From: Pseudoalteromonas shioyasakiensis
GTDB lineage: Bacteria; Pseudomonadota; Gammaproteobacteria; Enterobacterales; Alteromonadaceae
Length of the DNA stretch: 64,000 nt
Direction of reading: 5' to 3'
Assembly: GCA_013391845.1 (NCBI GenBank)
Contig: CP058414.1
Location: forward strand, 1,598,501-1,662,500
Shown here: positions 33,820 to 42,630 of the stretch, one piece after another
Numbering within the stretch: the first letter of the stretch is position 1
How the letters are laid out: the number at the start of each line of letters is the position of its first letter
Made by a program: the position numbers and the translations under genes
Notes under the pieces: generated by a model
The model's input: the letters and a program-made list of their open reading frames with translations, nothing else
The model's database searches: none
Told to the model about the DNA's origin: nothing

Positions 33820-35135
33820 ATCGCATCAAGCATAGACCTGCAAAACGCTTAGTACAATTAACAGCTTTGCTGCTGTTATTGTTGCTTGTCTGTGCTATTG
33901 CATCGGTTGACAGCTTAGTGCTAACGGCCTTGTTATTAGTGCCCTTATTGGTGGTATTTGTAGATTATATGGCAGCGAAGTCAGAGCCTTTACTTGAAGT
34001 GAGTGCACAAACTAATCTCAACATGGCCTTATATCGACGCCAAGCATTAAATGTAGTCATTAAAAATAAAGCTAAGCATGCGACTATGTTAGATGTTAGT
34101 GTTCATTTAAGTAATGCGATTGAGCTGCAAAAACCACAGCAAACTGTGTTTATTGATGCGATGCAACAAGCTAAGCAGAGCTTTAATTTACGTGCTCACA
34201 AACGAGGCGATGCAGAGATTAGTGCGATTGAGCTTAGAGTTGGGTCCGCACTGGGTCTTTGGCAAACAAACTGGTTAACTGCTCAAGCTATCCAATTAAA
34301 GGTTTACCCAGATTTTAGCCGTGTTACTTCAAAGCAGCATTTAAATGGGGTGGTGAATAAGCCAATTTCAGGTTTAAAACTCTCTAAAAAGCGCGGTGAT
34401 GGTATTGAGTTTCAGCAGTTACGTGAATATCGCCAAGGTGATAGCGTCAGGCAGATTGATTGGCAGGCGACTAGTAAGCGTCGAAAACTCATTTCTCGTG
34501 AGTATCAAGAAGAACAAAACCAACACGTCATAGTGATGCTAGACGCCTCTAAAAAAATGGCCATAGAAGCCAATGAAGGCAGTCACTTTGATCATGCTTT
34601 AAATGCATTATTATTGCTGTCACACACGGTTTTAAAGCAAGGTGACTGGTTTAGCATGCAAAGCTTTAACCAAAATTTGCGTTGGTTACCCGATGTAAAA
34701 GGCGCACAAAATGTATCAAGGGTGATGAATCACTTTTATGATCTATACCCAGATAAAAGCAGTAGTGACTATTTAGTGGCTGTGAACCAATTAATTGCCA
34801 AGCGCAGTAAACGCTCTCTAGTTTTATTAGTCACCACGCTCGATGAGCAAAGTATTGATGAATTAATGCCTGCAATTAAGCTATTACAAAAGCATCACTT
34901 AGTCGCACTTATTAATATTAACAATCGTGCAGTGAATGAAGTACTCGAAGAGCCTATAGAAAAGTACGAAGATGCAACCAGCTATTGTGCAGCATTAGCA
35001 CTATTAAATTCACACAAAGCCAATATGGCTAAGCTTAAAAAACAAGGGGTGATAGCCATAGACTGTAACCCTGAGCAGCTACTACCGCATGTGCTTAACA
35101 CCTATTTAAATGTGAAGCACTCAGGGGCATTGTAA
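33816..35135 (+). CDS. DUF58 domain protein with N-terminal membrane hairpin
   Basis: A 439-residue protein with two close hydrophobic helices (about 11-26 and 30-48), a beta-rich middle region and a DUF58 core (about 185-280; GDGIEFQQLREYRQGDSVR, QIDWQATSKRRKLISREYQ) leading into a VWA-like fold (VIVMLDASKKMA). It is last in the six-gene operon, overlapping moxR by four bases (ATGA), and a strong terminator follows. It differs from the DUF58 at 20822 in having a membrane anchor and an extra N-terminal domain. Confidence 0.88.
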   Translation: MNRIKHRPAKRLVQLTALLLLLLLVCAIASVDSLVLTALLLVPLLVVFVDYMAAKSEPLLEVSAQTNLNMALYRRQALNVVIKNKAKHATMLDVSVHLSNAIELQKPQQTVFIDAMQQAKQSFNLRAHKRGDAEISAIELRVGSALGLWQTNWLTAQAIQLKVYPDFSRVTSKQHLNGVVNKPISGLKLSKKRGDGIEFQQLREYRQGDSVRQIDWQATSKRRKLISREYQEEQNQHVIVMLDASKKMAIEANEGSHFDHALNALLLLSHTVLKQGDWFSMQSFNQNLRWLPDVKGAQNVSRVMNHFYDLYPDKSSSDYLVAVNQLIAKRSKRSLVLLVTTLDEQSIDELMPAIKLLQKHHLVALININNRAVNEVLEEPIEKYEDATSYCAALALLNSHKANMAKLKKQGVIAIDCNPEQLLPHVLNTYLNVKHSGAL

Positions 35136-35147
35136 TACCAACCGGCA

Positions 35148-35180
35148 ATAAAAAAGGCATTGAATTCAATGCCTTTTTTA
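35148..35180. terminator. Terminator of the second MoxR operon
   Basis: AAAAAGGCATTGAATTC-centred palindrome with A-run and T-run flanks, between convergent genes. Confidence 0.88.
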
Positions 35181-35196
35181 TTAGATAACGAAATGG

Positions 35197-35673
35197 TTAT
35201 TTCTGATTATCAATAGCTTCATTAATTTTGTATTGGAAATAAATAGCATAAAAGAAAAATGTAAGTATGCCACTTAAGTGCACAGGTTCATTGCTGCCTT
35301 CATTAATAAGCTCTTGAAGTGAAGTTCTTAACGAGAAAATGAATACTAGACCAACAATAAAAGTAATGATTGAAAAGATAGAAGATATTACTTCTGGAAT
35401 AGCTGTAAATGCTAAAGCAAAGTTGATTACATAAAGTACAATATAACCATAAACTAAGTTTTGGTTTACTTTATGTTTAGCAAGCATGTTTGCCTTATTT
35501 GTTCGGCTTACAAGCCAATATATTGAGTAAATTCCCAATGTGATAAGACTTAAAAAAAACACGCCCCAAGCTGAGAAACGATCAAAATTCAAAATTGGTT
35601 TATTTCCGCCATTATTTTGTTGAGTAAGTTCGGCTTCTGGCGCTGCATAAATGTTAGCTGATTCTTCAGACAT
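35197..35673 (-). CDS. DUF4234-like small membrane protein
   Basis: A 158-residue protein with a polar, Asn/Gln-rich N-terminus (1-30) and about four hydrophobic helices. The segment WGVFFLSLITLGIYSIYWLV followed by RTNKANML is characteristic of DUF4234. The function is unknown. It is monocistronic and convergent with the MoxR operon. Confidence 0.75.
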   Translation of the reverse strand: MSEESANIYAAPEAELTQQNNGGNKPILNFDRFSAWGVFFLSLITLGIYSIYWLVSRTNKANMLAKHKVNQNLVYGYIVLYVINFALAFTAIPEVISSIFSIITFIVGLVFIFSLRTSLQELINEGSNEPVHLSGILTFFFYAIYFQYKINEAIDNQK

Positions 35674-35882
35674 AACGATTCCTCATGATTATTTTTGTAT
35701 ATTCCTTTGTGCTAACCGCACGTCCCTATAATAGCAAAATGGTTGGTTTTTGTACATTGTTTCAATAACCTAGATGACAAAGCTAAAGAGTATTAAAGCG
35801 AGCATAAATAGGCCTTATAGAGGCTATAGCATGCGTGAAGTTTCAATGCTTGATGAAATTATGTACACTGCCGCTGATTTTA

Positions 35883-36089
35883 ATGAGGTGCTTTGTGCTA
35901 TTTATATTTTTGAGCTGTATTTTTATAGTGGTTATGTATTTAGAGTCTCTTTCTAAAGGGATGCCAGTGAAACGTTGGATGCTGTTAGGTGGTGTGCTGG
36001 GGCCCGTAGCTTGGTGTTTGTTTAATGTGCACTATCGCCGCGCATTTGTACGCCATGTTGGCCGCAAGTCATGTGGCTGGCGACCTTAA
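35883..36089 (+). CDS. Possible small membrane protein
   Basis: A 68-residue frame with a hydrophobic N-terminal helix (CFVLFIFLSCIFIVVMYL), a second hydrophobic stretch (WMLLGGVLGPVAWCLF) and a basic C-terminus. The same frame could begin at GTG 35835 or ATG 35853. A competing frame, 35774-35956, opens with a plausible ATG at 35831 and reads MREVSMLDEIMYTAADF. A one-base error near 35920 could join the two into one gene. The stop overlaps the stop of the minus-strand EAL gene by four bases. Whether it is real is uncertain. Confidence 0.4.
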   Translation: MRCFVLFIFLSCIFIVVMYLESLSKGMPVKRWMLLGGVLGPVAWCLFNVHYRRAFVRHVGRKSCGWRP

Positions 36090-37105
36090 GCTTTTACGGT
36101 TTTTAATAGACTCGGCGCTGACTTATCAAGTTGCTTTTGCAAGAATGCGGTAAATTCTGGCTGAGATAATGGCTTAGAATAATAGTAGCCTTGTATTGTT
36201 TGACACTTTAACTGTTCTAACATAGCTATTTGTTCAGCTTGTTCTACACCTTCTGCAACCACATGTAAATCAAGGTTATGAGCAATTGTCACAATAGAGT
36301 CGACCATATTGCGGCCTCGTTCAGATTGCATATCGTCAATAAAGGCTTTATCGACTTTCAAGGTATTAAGCGGAAACTGTTTTAGATACGCTAATGATGA
36401 ATAACCCGTACCAAAGTCATCCATTGCAAGGTGTATACCACGGGCGCTGAGTGAACGCATTACGGCAATAGCTTCGTTTGGATCATCCATTACGGTGCCT
36501 TCTGTGATCTCAAGCTCAAGGAAGTAAGAGGGCAGTTCATTCTTTTGTAATATTACATCAATACGGGTGGTTAAATCAGGCAAGCTAAACTGTTTAGCCG
36601 ATAAATTCACCGCGACACGACCATTAAATAAGCCTTGATCAATCCATGCTTTTACGTCTCGGCATGCCTTGTTTAAGACAACTTCACCAATTTCGATAAT
36701 TTGCCCAGTTTCTTCAGCAATCGGTATAAACACACCTGGACTGATCACGCCTTTTTTTGGGGTAATGAAACGCACCAGTGCTTCCATACCATCTAGCTTA
36801 CCTGTGCGAATGTTCATTTTCGGTTGATAGTAGACTTCGAAGTGATCTTCTTTTAGGCCGTAGCGCATCAAGTTTTCGATTTGTAGGCGTTTAACTGCTT
36901 CACGGTTCATAGTGTCATTGAAAAACAGGTAGCTATTACCTTTTTTCTTAGCGTGATACATGGCTGTATCGGCATTTTTAAGCAATAACTCTGGGGTATT
37001 CCCATCCTCAGGAAACAGCACAATACCCACACTTGAGGTGATCACAAGTTCATGGCCAGCCATATTAAACGGTGTGGCAATTGCCGCTAAAAAAAGTTTA
37101 GCCAT
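36086..37105 (-). CDS. C-terminal fragment of the frameshifted gene: GGDEF end plus EAL
   Basis: The 339-residue downstream frame starts at an internal Met (MAKLFLAAIATPF). It holds the end of GGDEF (SVGIVLFPEDG, DTAMYHAKKKG) and a complete EAL domain with all usual catalytic motifs. If translated alone it could give a free phosphodiesterase. No ribosome-binding site is evident before the internal Met. Confidence 0.6.
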   Translation of the reverse strand: MAKLFLAAIATPFNMAGHELVITSSVGIVLFPEDGNTPELLLKNADTAMYHAKKKGNSYLFFNDTMNREAVKRLQIENLMRYGLKEDHFEVYYQPKMNIRTGKLDGMEALVRFITPKKGVISPGVFIPIAEETGQIIEIGEVVLNKACRDVKAWIDQGLFNGRVAVNLSAKQFSLPDLTTRIDVILQKNELPSYFLELEITEGTVMDDPNEAIAVMRSLSARGIHLAMDDFGTGYSSLAYLKQFPLNTLKVDKAFIDDMQSERGRNMVDSIVTIAHNLDLHVVAEGVEQAEQIAMLEQLKCQTIQGYYYSKPLSQPEFTAFLQKQLDKSAPSLLKTVKA

Positions 37106-37127
37106 ACGAGTAATGGTATGAATATCG

Positions 37128-38324
37128 TTAGTTTCCGGACATTACCAGTGCAAATTCGTCTCCCCCTAGGCGATAGAACACATCTTTTTCACGGGTTAAC
37201 TTATTCAAACGCATCGCAAGCTTAGATAGCAAACTATCACCGAGCTGATGACCGAGTGAGTCGTTGATCTTTTTGAAGTTATCTAAGTCGAAGACTAATA
37301 AAGCGTGATGATTATCTTGCTTAGCGAGCTTCTTCAAGTTTGTGAAAAACAAGTTTCTGTTTGGTAAGCCCGTTGTGCGGTCACGGTTCGATAAATTATG
37401 TAATTGTGATTCGGCTTTTTTACGCTCAGTTTGATCTGAAAAAACAACTACATAGTTGCAAATTTGATTGTGCTCATTTTTAATCTCATCAATTGAAATT
37501 TCAATCGGTAACAGCTGCCTCTTCGCATTGCGAAGTTTTACCTCTTGCTGCCAGTGTTCTGTCGCTTTTACAGTGGCTTTAATTTCATCTACATAGCTTT
37601 GATCGTAGCCATTTAGGGTAAATTCTTTCTTTAAGTATTGTTCGCGGCTACCACCAAACAAAGTTAAGAAGCTTGGATTTAAGTCAACCAGCTTGAAGTT
37701 TTTATCGTAAATAGCGATAGCATCAGTTAATGACTCAACGCATTTAGCAAATAGGTTTAATCGTGCTTCCGTTGATTTGAGCTGAGAAATATCTCGCACA
37801 GTTCCTGTCATTCGCAAAGGGTTTAGGTTTGCGTCTTTTTCTATGATCTTGCCGCGATCTAGAACCCAATGCCAACGACCTAGGGTGTCTTTAATGCGAT
37901 AACTCGCTTCAAAAAAGGCGGTATGTTCGGCAAAGTGTTTTTTAAGAGCTTTTTCGACGTGTTGTAAATCGTGAGGGTGGATATGTTCGCGGTTAGGGGG
38001 GAAGCCACTGCTATTATTAGTATCTGAAGTGTATTTATCATTAATTCGTAACACTTCTCCGGTTTTAATATTCCAATCCCAGAGGGTGTCGCCACTGCCT
38101 TCTACGGTACTTTTTAAGCGATGTTCTGAAATACGCAGTTGCTTTCGAGAGCGCTTCAATTTAAAAATGACAAATAATAGGTACGGCAATAATAGCATCA
38201 TAATAGCGCTTGGGATAAGCAGCAATGTGCTCTGTTCAAGCTCTATAGGACTAGCGGATGCTGAAAAAATCCCAGTCATAGTTATTGTTAAAAAAGCAGA
38301 AATCATTTTTATTATTTTTATCAT
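37128..38324 (-). CDS. N-terminal fragment of the frameshifted PAS-GGDEF-EAL gene
   Basis: The 398-residue upstream frame holds the membrane anchor, two PAS domains (the first with RWHWVLDRGKI and TGTVRDISQL, the second with VVVFSDQTER) and about two thirds of GGDEF, ending 8 residues after the GGDEF motif. The domain would lack its last strands and helix, so a stable cyclase is unlikely. It is listed separately because the fragment could be translated as it stands. Confidence 0.6.
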   Translation of the reverse strand: MIKIIKMISAFLTITMTGIFSASASPIELEQSTLLLIPSAIMMLLLPYLLFVIFKLKRSRKQLRISEHRLKSTVEGSGDTLWDWNIKTGEVLRINDKYTSDTNNSSGFPPNREHIHPHDLQHVEKALKKHFAEHTAFFEASYRIKDTLGRWHWVLDRGKIIEKDANLNPLRMTGTVRDISQLKSTEARLNLFAKCVESLTDAIAIYDKNFKLVDLNPSFLTLFGGSREQYLKKEFTLNGYDQSYVDEIKATVKATEHWQQEVKLRNAKRQLLPIEISIDEIKNEHNQICNYVVVFSDQTERKKAESQLHNLSNRDRTTGLPNRNLFFTNLKKLAKQDNHHALLVFDLDNFKKINDSLGHQLGDSLLSKLAMRLNKLTREKDVFYRLGGDEFALVMSGN

Positions 38325-38377
38325 TAATGCATTACCGTAATTCGCAACAATTAATCTAATCTAAGCTCGCGTTCGAG

Positions 38378-41098
38378 TCAAAGAGAATGCGAAGAAAGTG
38401 TTGCTTTTGGCTGTTTTTTGTCCTTAGGTTCGCTTAAAAGTTCTATTCTTGGCCTGTTGTCACTAAACGTTACGGCAATATATTGCTGCATTTGGGTTAG
38501 GCTTAACTTATCAAGCGCCTCTAAAAGCTGCTGTTGCATATTAAACTCTGTATCGCGATTGCCTATAGCTAGCCATAGACGCTGCGAACGTAAGCGTAAA
38601 TTTTTATCTTTTTCAGCGATGTGAGTGACAAGACCTGCTTTGGTGTCGAGCCACTGCTGCTCAGATATGTTATTTATTTGCGACACATAATTATTAATAA
38701 ATTGTTGGTGACGTTGAAGAATCTCATCAGCACTATGTTTAGGTGACTGAACATAAAAAGCGATACCAGCGCGTGTGTTAAAAGGTGCATAGCCAGCACC
38801 GACTAAATAGCCTAGTTGTTGCTTGGTTCTTAATTCATTAAAGTAGTCTTGATTTATCAGGTGATTAAGTACCATCATTTGCACTTTTTCGGTGGTGTTA
38901 TCAGTTTGAGCTTGATAGTAAAGTACCATCGCATGATCACTACAATTTAACGTGAAGCGCTGTTGCTCCACTTCGGTAATATTATTAAGTGGTCGCGTTA
39001 AATCAATGATAGTGGTGCTACCAGACAAGTGTTCAGTAATTTGCTTTTGAAACTTAAGCGCATCACTTCGTTGCCAGTTACCATGTAAAAAACATTCAAC
39101 ATGCAAAGCTTTAAAAAACTCATTTCTAAAGCAATTGAATTGATGAAAGCTAGTATCCTTTAAAGCCTGTGCGAGCGCGTTAGGCTCTGGGTTCCACGGC
39201 ATAACTTGCGCACCCAAAATACTAAATAATTCACTAACAGGCTTGTTTTGATTGCTGTTTCGCCAGTGTCTAACTAGTTGTTTTTTATATTCAGCAAAGC
39301 GTTTTGCACATATCTCAACATTAAATAGAGCTTCAAGTAATTCGTTAACTAGCTCTAACTGGCTCGATGAAAGACCTGCGGTATGCAAGGTCAAGCCGCC
39401 TTGGTGAGATGTTAAGTGATAACTAAGGCCTGCCAGTTCTGCCGGATAAAATTGCTCAGCAACACTGTCCATAAACAAGTCTGCAAACAAACGAGTGAGG
39501 GCCATATGTTTAACATCTTTAATGGCAAAGGTTGAGTCCATCGCTAAGTAAAAATGCCCTTTAGCCACTCGAAAAGTAGCATCTTGTTTAAACCAAAAGT
39601 CAAAGCCTTCTTTTTTGACTAACAATTCAGGCGATCTAGTTGGTTTCTCTAATGGCAGTAGTTCAACATCTTTAGTGAGGTATGGATTAGCACTTGGTAA
39701 GCACATCTGTGGCAATGGCGTGTTAATTTCACTGAGTGCTTCTAACCAACTTGTCGAGATATCTTCCACTTTATAGGGGGTGTTGTACCAAGCTGTGGTG
39801 TGCTCTGGTTCTACACCTGGATGAATTAAGACCAAGCGCATATTGTCAGGTGTGAGCCATTGCATGGCAATTTCGTGAGCGCAACGGTTAAAGCCGTCCA
39901 TTAAATAATCGCCTTGTACATAATTAGCTTCATCGTAATGCTGCATATTTATGCTTAAATTACTAACCCAATCAATTAAGCGAGCTTTTTCTTGGTTATC
40001 AAAGGCAATTTGTAAGAGATTCTTTTTATCTTGATAAAGACGTGGCAATTTATCGCAGTTTTGGTTTATTAAACAGATATACTCAAACACCACCTCTACG
40101 ATATCTTCATAGTACTCAATACCTTCATCAGTTAAAGCCATGCTGATGTTAAAGTCTTTAAAGTTACTACCGTTAATGCCCCCACCTGCAGAAAGGGCAT
40201 TTATCCAGCCTTGCTCTTTTAAAATAGAGTACAGTGATCCTTTGCCTTCGTAACCGAGTAGGTGAGCAATAAAACTAACGGTTTTGTGACGATAAAAGTC
40301 GTCAATATTAGGCATTGCAAAGCTAATGATCAGCTTTTGCATATGTTTATGTGGTTCAATGTGTAACACCTTACCTAAGTCTTGTTTACGGTAAAGTGGC
40401 TGTTCTATGATCTCTTTGCTTTTTGGTTGACCTTTAATTTCGCTGAAAAACTGTTTTACCCAAGCAGTCATTGTCGCAATATCTTCATTGCTACATATCA
40501 CAAGTGTCATCCACTGAGCTTGATAATGGCTATCGAAAAAAGCACGTAACTCATCACTTATGCAGCCTTCACGATCAGCGAGGGTTTGCTGGTTACCGAC
40601 CGAGAACTTTGCAAAAGGGTGGGCTGGATTGACTGTTTCTTTGTGAGCCTGATAGATGCGTCGGCCATCATCTTTTATTTTTAGCTTAAACTCAGCATCT
40701 ATGGCATTACGCTCTTTAGTTGTTTCTTTAGGGTTTAGTAACGGTGCTATGAAGAAACGGCTAAATTGTGCTAATGCTTCAGCAAACTGTTGGTTTTTAA
40801 TATCAAAGAAGTAGCATGTGTGCTCTGTGCCTGTCCACGCGTTAGTGTTGCCACCAGATTGTGATACAAAATTAGAAAAACCACCCGACTCCGGGTACAG
40901 GTCTGTGCCTAAAAAAAGCATATGTTCCAAAAAATGTGCAAGGCCTTGTCTATCAAGAGGATCGTCAAAATGGCCTGCGTTGATAGCCATAGAAGCCGCT
41001 GATTTTGTTGATTCTAAGTCTTGCACTAAAAGTACTTTTAGACCATTGTCCAGTGTTAGGGGTTGATATGTTCTGTTATCATTGCGGCTGATATTCAA
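38378..41098 (-). CDS. M16 family zinc metalloprotease (pitrilysin/insulinase type)
   Basis: A 906-residue protease with the inverted zinc motif HFLEH (His55, Glu58, His59) and the downstream ligand Glu in ERNAIDAEF. The tandem M16 half-domains (catalytic N-half, middle domain, inactive C-half) match protease III/insulin-degrading enzyme, slightly shorter than E. coli pitrilysin (962). No clear signal peptide is present, so a cytoplasmic location is likely, unlike PtrA, which is periplasmic. It is expected to degrade short peptides. It is transcribed alone, divergently from sixA. Confidence 0.9.
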   Translation of the reverse strand: MNISRNDNRTYQPLTLDNGLKVLLVQDLESTKSAASMAINAGHFDDPLDRQGLAHFLEHMLFLGTDLYPESGGFSNFVSQSGGNTNAWTGTEHTCYFFDIKNQQFAEALAQFSRFFIAPLLNPKETTKERNAIDAEFKLKIKDDGRRIYQAHKETVNPAHPFAKFSVGNQQTLADREGCISDELRAFFDSHYQAQWMTLVICSNEDIATMTAWVKQFFSEIKGQPKSKEIIEQPLYRKQDLGKVLHIEPHKHMQKLIISFAMPNIDDFYRHKTVSFIAHLLGYEGKGSLYSILKEQGWINALSAGGGINGSNFKDFNISMALTDEGIEYYEDIVEVVFEYICLINQNCDKLPRLYQDKKNLLQIAFDNQEKARLIDWVSNLSINMQHYDEANYVQGDYLMDGFNRCAHEIAMQWLTPDNMRLVLIHPGVEPEHTTAWYNTPYKVEDISTSWLEALSEINTPLPQMCLPSANPYLTKDVELLPLEKPTRSPELLVKKEGFDFWFKQDATFRVAKGHFYLAMDSTFAIKDVKHMALTRLFADLFMDSVAEQFYPAELAGLSYHLTSHQGGLTLHTAGLSSSQLELVNELLEALFNVEICAKRFAEYKKQLVRHWRNSNQNKPVSELFSILGAQVMPWNPEPNALAQALKDTSFHQFNCFRNEFFKALHVECFLHGNWQRSDALKFQKQITEHLSGSTTIIDLTRPLNNITEVEQQRFTLNCSDHAMVLYYQAQTDNTTEKVQMMVLNHLINQDYFNELRTKQQLGYLVGAGYAPFNTRAGIAFYVQSPKHSADEILQRHQQFINNYVSQINNISEQQWLDTKAGLVTHIAEKDKNLRLRSQRLWLAIGNRDTEFNMQQQLLEALDKLSLTQMQQYIAVTFSDNRPRIELLSEPKDKKQPKATLSSHSL

Positions 41099-41293
41099 AA
41101 GATGCTCCTGAAAGAGTGCGTTAATGTCCTAACAACAGATGATATTTTCAGGAAAGCTAAAAAAGACAGAGCTACGAAAATCTACCTGAATATCATAAGC
41201 GGATGTTTAATGTATCTAGTGATGATATTCTAATATAGCGGACAATCAAGCAAACTGGCTACTGTTTTATATTCTTTAATCGGTTGATTTTTT

Positions 41294-41770
41294 ATGAAAA
41301 CAATCTTAATCATGCGCCATGGCGAAGCTACGCCAATGCAAGCAGATGATGCAGCAAGACAACTTACCGAGACCGGTCACTATGAAGCCAGTCGTATGGG
41401 GCAGTGGTTAGCAACCTATCATAAACCCGATGCCTTGTTGGTGAGTCCTTACATTCGTGCACAACAAACGGCTGCTGATGCTACACAACATATTTCGTTA
41501 AAATTTAATGAAACTTGCAGCGATATTACCCCTGATGGTGTTCCACAAATTGCTGCTGATTACTTGGAAACTCTGATTGCTATGCATCCACAATGCAACA
41601 CCTGGTTAATCGTTGCCCATATGCCAATTGTTAGCTATTTAGTTGATCAGTTAAGTCCAGGTCATATGCCTATTTTCAATACAGGCGCGGTTGCAGTTAT
41701 CGAATATGATGAACACAAACAGCGCAGCCACTACCTCAGTATTCACTCGCCAAATAACGTCGAAATCTAA
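41294..41770 (+). CDS. sixA: Phosphohistidine phosphatase SixA
   Basis: A 158-residue histidine phosphatase of the phosphoglycerate-mutase superfamily. The RHG motif is at residues 8-10 (LIMRHGEA; catalytic His9), with [12 protein letters not shown] and a distal VAHMP. E. coli SixA removes phosphate from His of ArcB and of the nitrogen-PTS protein NPr. It leads a four-gene same-strand group (sixA, RidA family, ASCH, SDR). In E. coli it lies next to fadJ, which here is 14.7 kb away. Confidence 0.9.
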   Translation: MKTILIMRHGEATPMQADDAARQLTETGHYEASRMGQWLATYHKPDALLVSPYIRAQQTAADATQHISLKFNETCSDITPDGVPQIAADYLETLIAMHPQCNTWLIVAHMPIVSYLVDQLSPGHMPIFNTGAVAVIEYDEHKQRSHYLSIHSPNNVEI

Positions 41771-41808
41771 CAGTGGATTTGCTAAATTAGCGCCACTGTT
41801 AATTTTTC
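41768..41808 (+). terminator. Hairpin after sixA
   Basis: The outer stem TAACAGTGG/CCACTGTTA encloses an inner stem GCTAA/TTAGC, and AATTTTT follows. It starts at the sixA stop and ends before the RidA gene, so it could partly terminate or protect the sixA message. Confidence 0.5.
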
Positions 41809-41819
41809 AAGTTCTTACT

Positions 41820-42170
41820 ATGACAATCGAACGTTTACAAACCGGTGCGCGTATGAGCCGCATCGTCAAGCATAACGGCACAGTATACCTATGCGGACAA
41901 GTTTGTGCTGATGCTGAAAAAGATATCACCGAACAAACTCAAACTATGCTCGATAAGGTAGAAGCTTTACTTACTGAAGCGGGTAGTAGCAAAGAGCATA
42001 TGCTAAGCGCCACCATCTATTTAAAAAGCATGGAAGACTTTGCAGCGATGAATGCAGTTTGGGATGCATGGGTACCTCAAGGGCATGCTCCAGCTCGCGC
42101 TTGTGTTGAGGCAAAAATGGCGCGTGATGTTCTGCTCGTAGAGATTTCTGTTGTTGCAGCAGTTAAGTAA
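41820..42170 (+). CDS. RidA (YjgF/YER057c/UK114) family protein
   Basis: A 116-residue protein of the RidA superfamily, in the subgroup opening [20 protein letters not shown]. The family Arg used for imine deamination is in a recognisable position ([16 protein letters not shown]). RidA proper hydrolyses reactive enamine/imine intermediates; the substrate of this subgroup is not established. The start at 41820 fits the conserved opening; the frame is open upstream inside sixA but not conserved. It overlaps the next gene by 20 bases. Confidence 0.87.
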   Translation: MTIERLQTGARMSRIVKHNGTVYLCGQVCADAEKDITEQTQTMLDKVEALLTEAGSSKEHMLSATIYLKSMEDFAAMNAVWDAWVPQGHAPARACVEAKMARDVLLVEISVVAAVK

Positions 42171-42630
42171 CGAACGGCGTAAAGCGCATTTGATTGCTCG
42201 ATTTAACGAGCAATCAGGACGCGCAATTATTGAACTACCGAGTTGGCATTTTTGCGATAATGAGCAAGATGCCAATGACTGCGCATTGCTGGTTTTAAGT
42301 GGCGAAAAGCAAGCAACAACCCCTTCATTATATTGGTTCGAAGCAAATAATGAGGCTCTTCCTGAGGTCGGTGATTTAGCCATTTTTACCAATTGGCACG
42401 GACAGCCCTTAGGCATTATTGAAACTGTCTCAGTGACCATCATCCCATATAATCAAATAAGTGCAGATTACGCTGCATTAGAAGGCGAGGGCGACAAAAG
42501 TCTTGCATACTGGCAGCGTGTGCATTGGGATTATTATCAGCGAGAGCTAGCAGGTACGGATTATCAATGTCATCCTGATATGCCATTGGTGTGTGAGCAG
42601 TTTAAGTTAGTTTTCAAGGAATCAGAATGA
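42151..42630 (+). CDS. ASCH-domain protein
   Basis: A 159-residue protein with an ASCH domain: [39 protein letters not shown] and the C-terminal [16 protein letters not shown] region (here [20 protein letters not shown]). ASCH proteins are PUA-like and bind RNA or hydrolyse N4-acetylcytidine-type substrates in some members; the role here is unknown. No ATG is available. TTG 42151 (or 42154) lies within the end of the RidA gene. It overlaps the SDR gene by four bases. Confidence 0.78.
   Translation: MLQQLSNERRKAHLIARFNEQSGRAIIELPSWHFCDNEQDANDCALLVLSGEKQATTPSLYWFEANNEALPEVGDLAIFTNWHGQPLGIIETVSVTIIPYNQISADYAALEGEGDKSLAYWQRVHWDYYQRELAGTDYQCHPDMPLVCEQFKLVFKESE

Larger units (their letters stand above)
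36086..38324 (-). pseudogene. PAS-GGDEF-EAL protein gene, frameshifted within GGDEF
   Basis: Read together, the two frames give a c-di-GMP protein of about 745 residues: signal/anchor region and transmembrane helix (about 35-54), two PAS domains (about 65-190 and 195-310), GGDEF (motif YRLGGDEFALV intact), then EAL (MEALVRF, DDFGTGYSSLAYLKQFP, AEGVEQ). The frame breaks just after the GGDEF motif, at about 37130 (minus-strand TCCGGAAACTAACG), where one extra G or two missing bases bring in a TAA. Everything on both sides is well conserved, so the lesion is recent or a sequencing error. Homologues often have a large N-terminal periplasmic propeller sensor, absent here. Confidence 0.8.
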
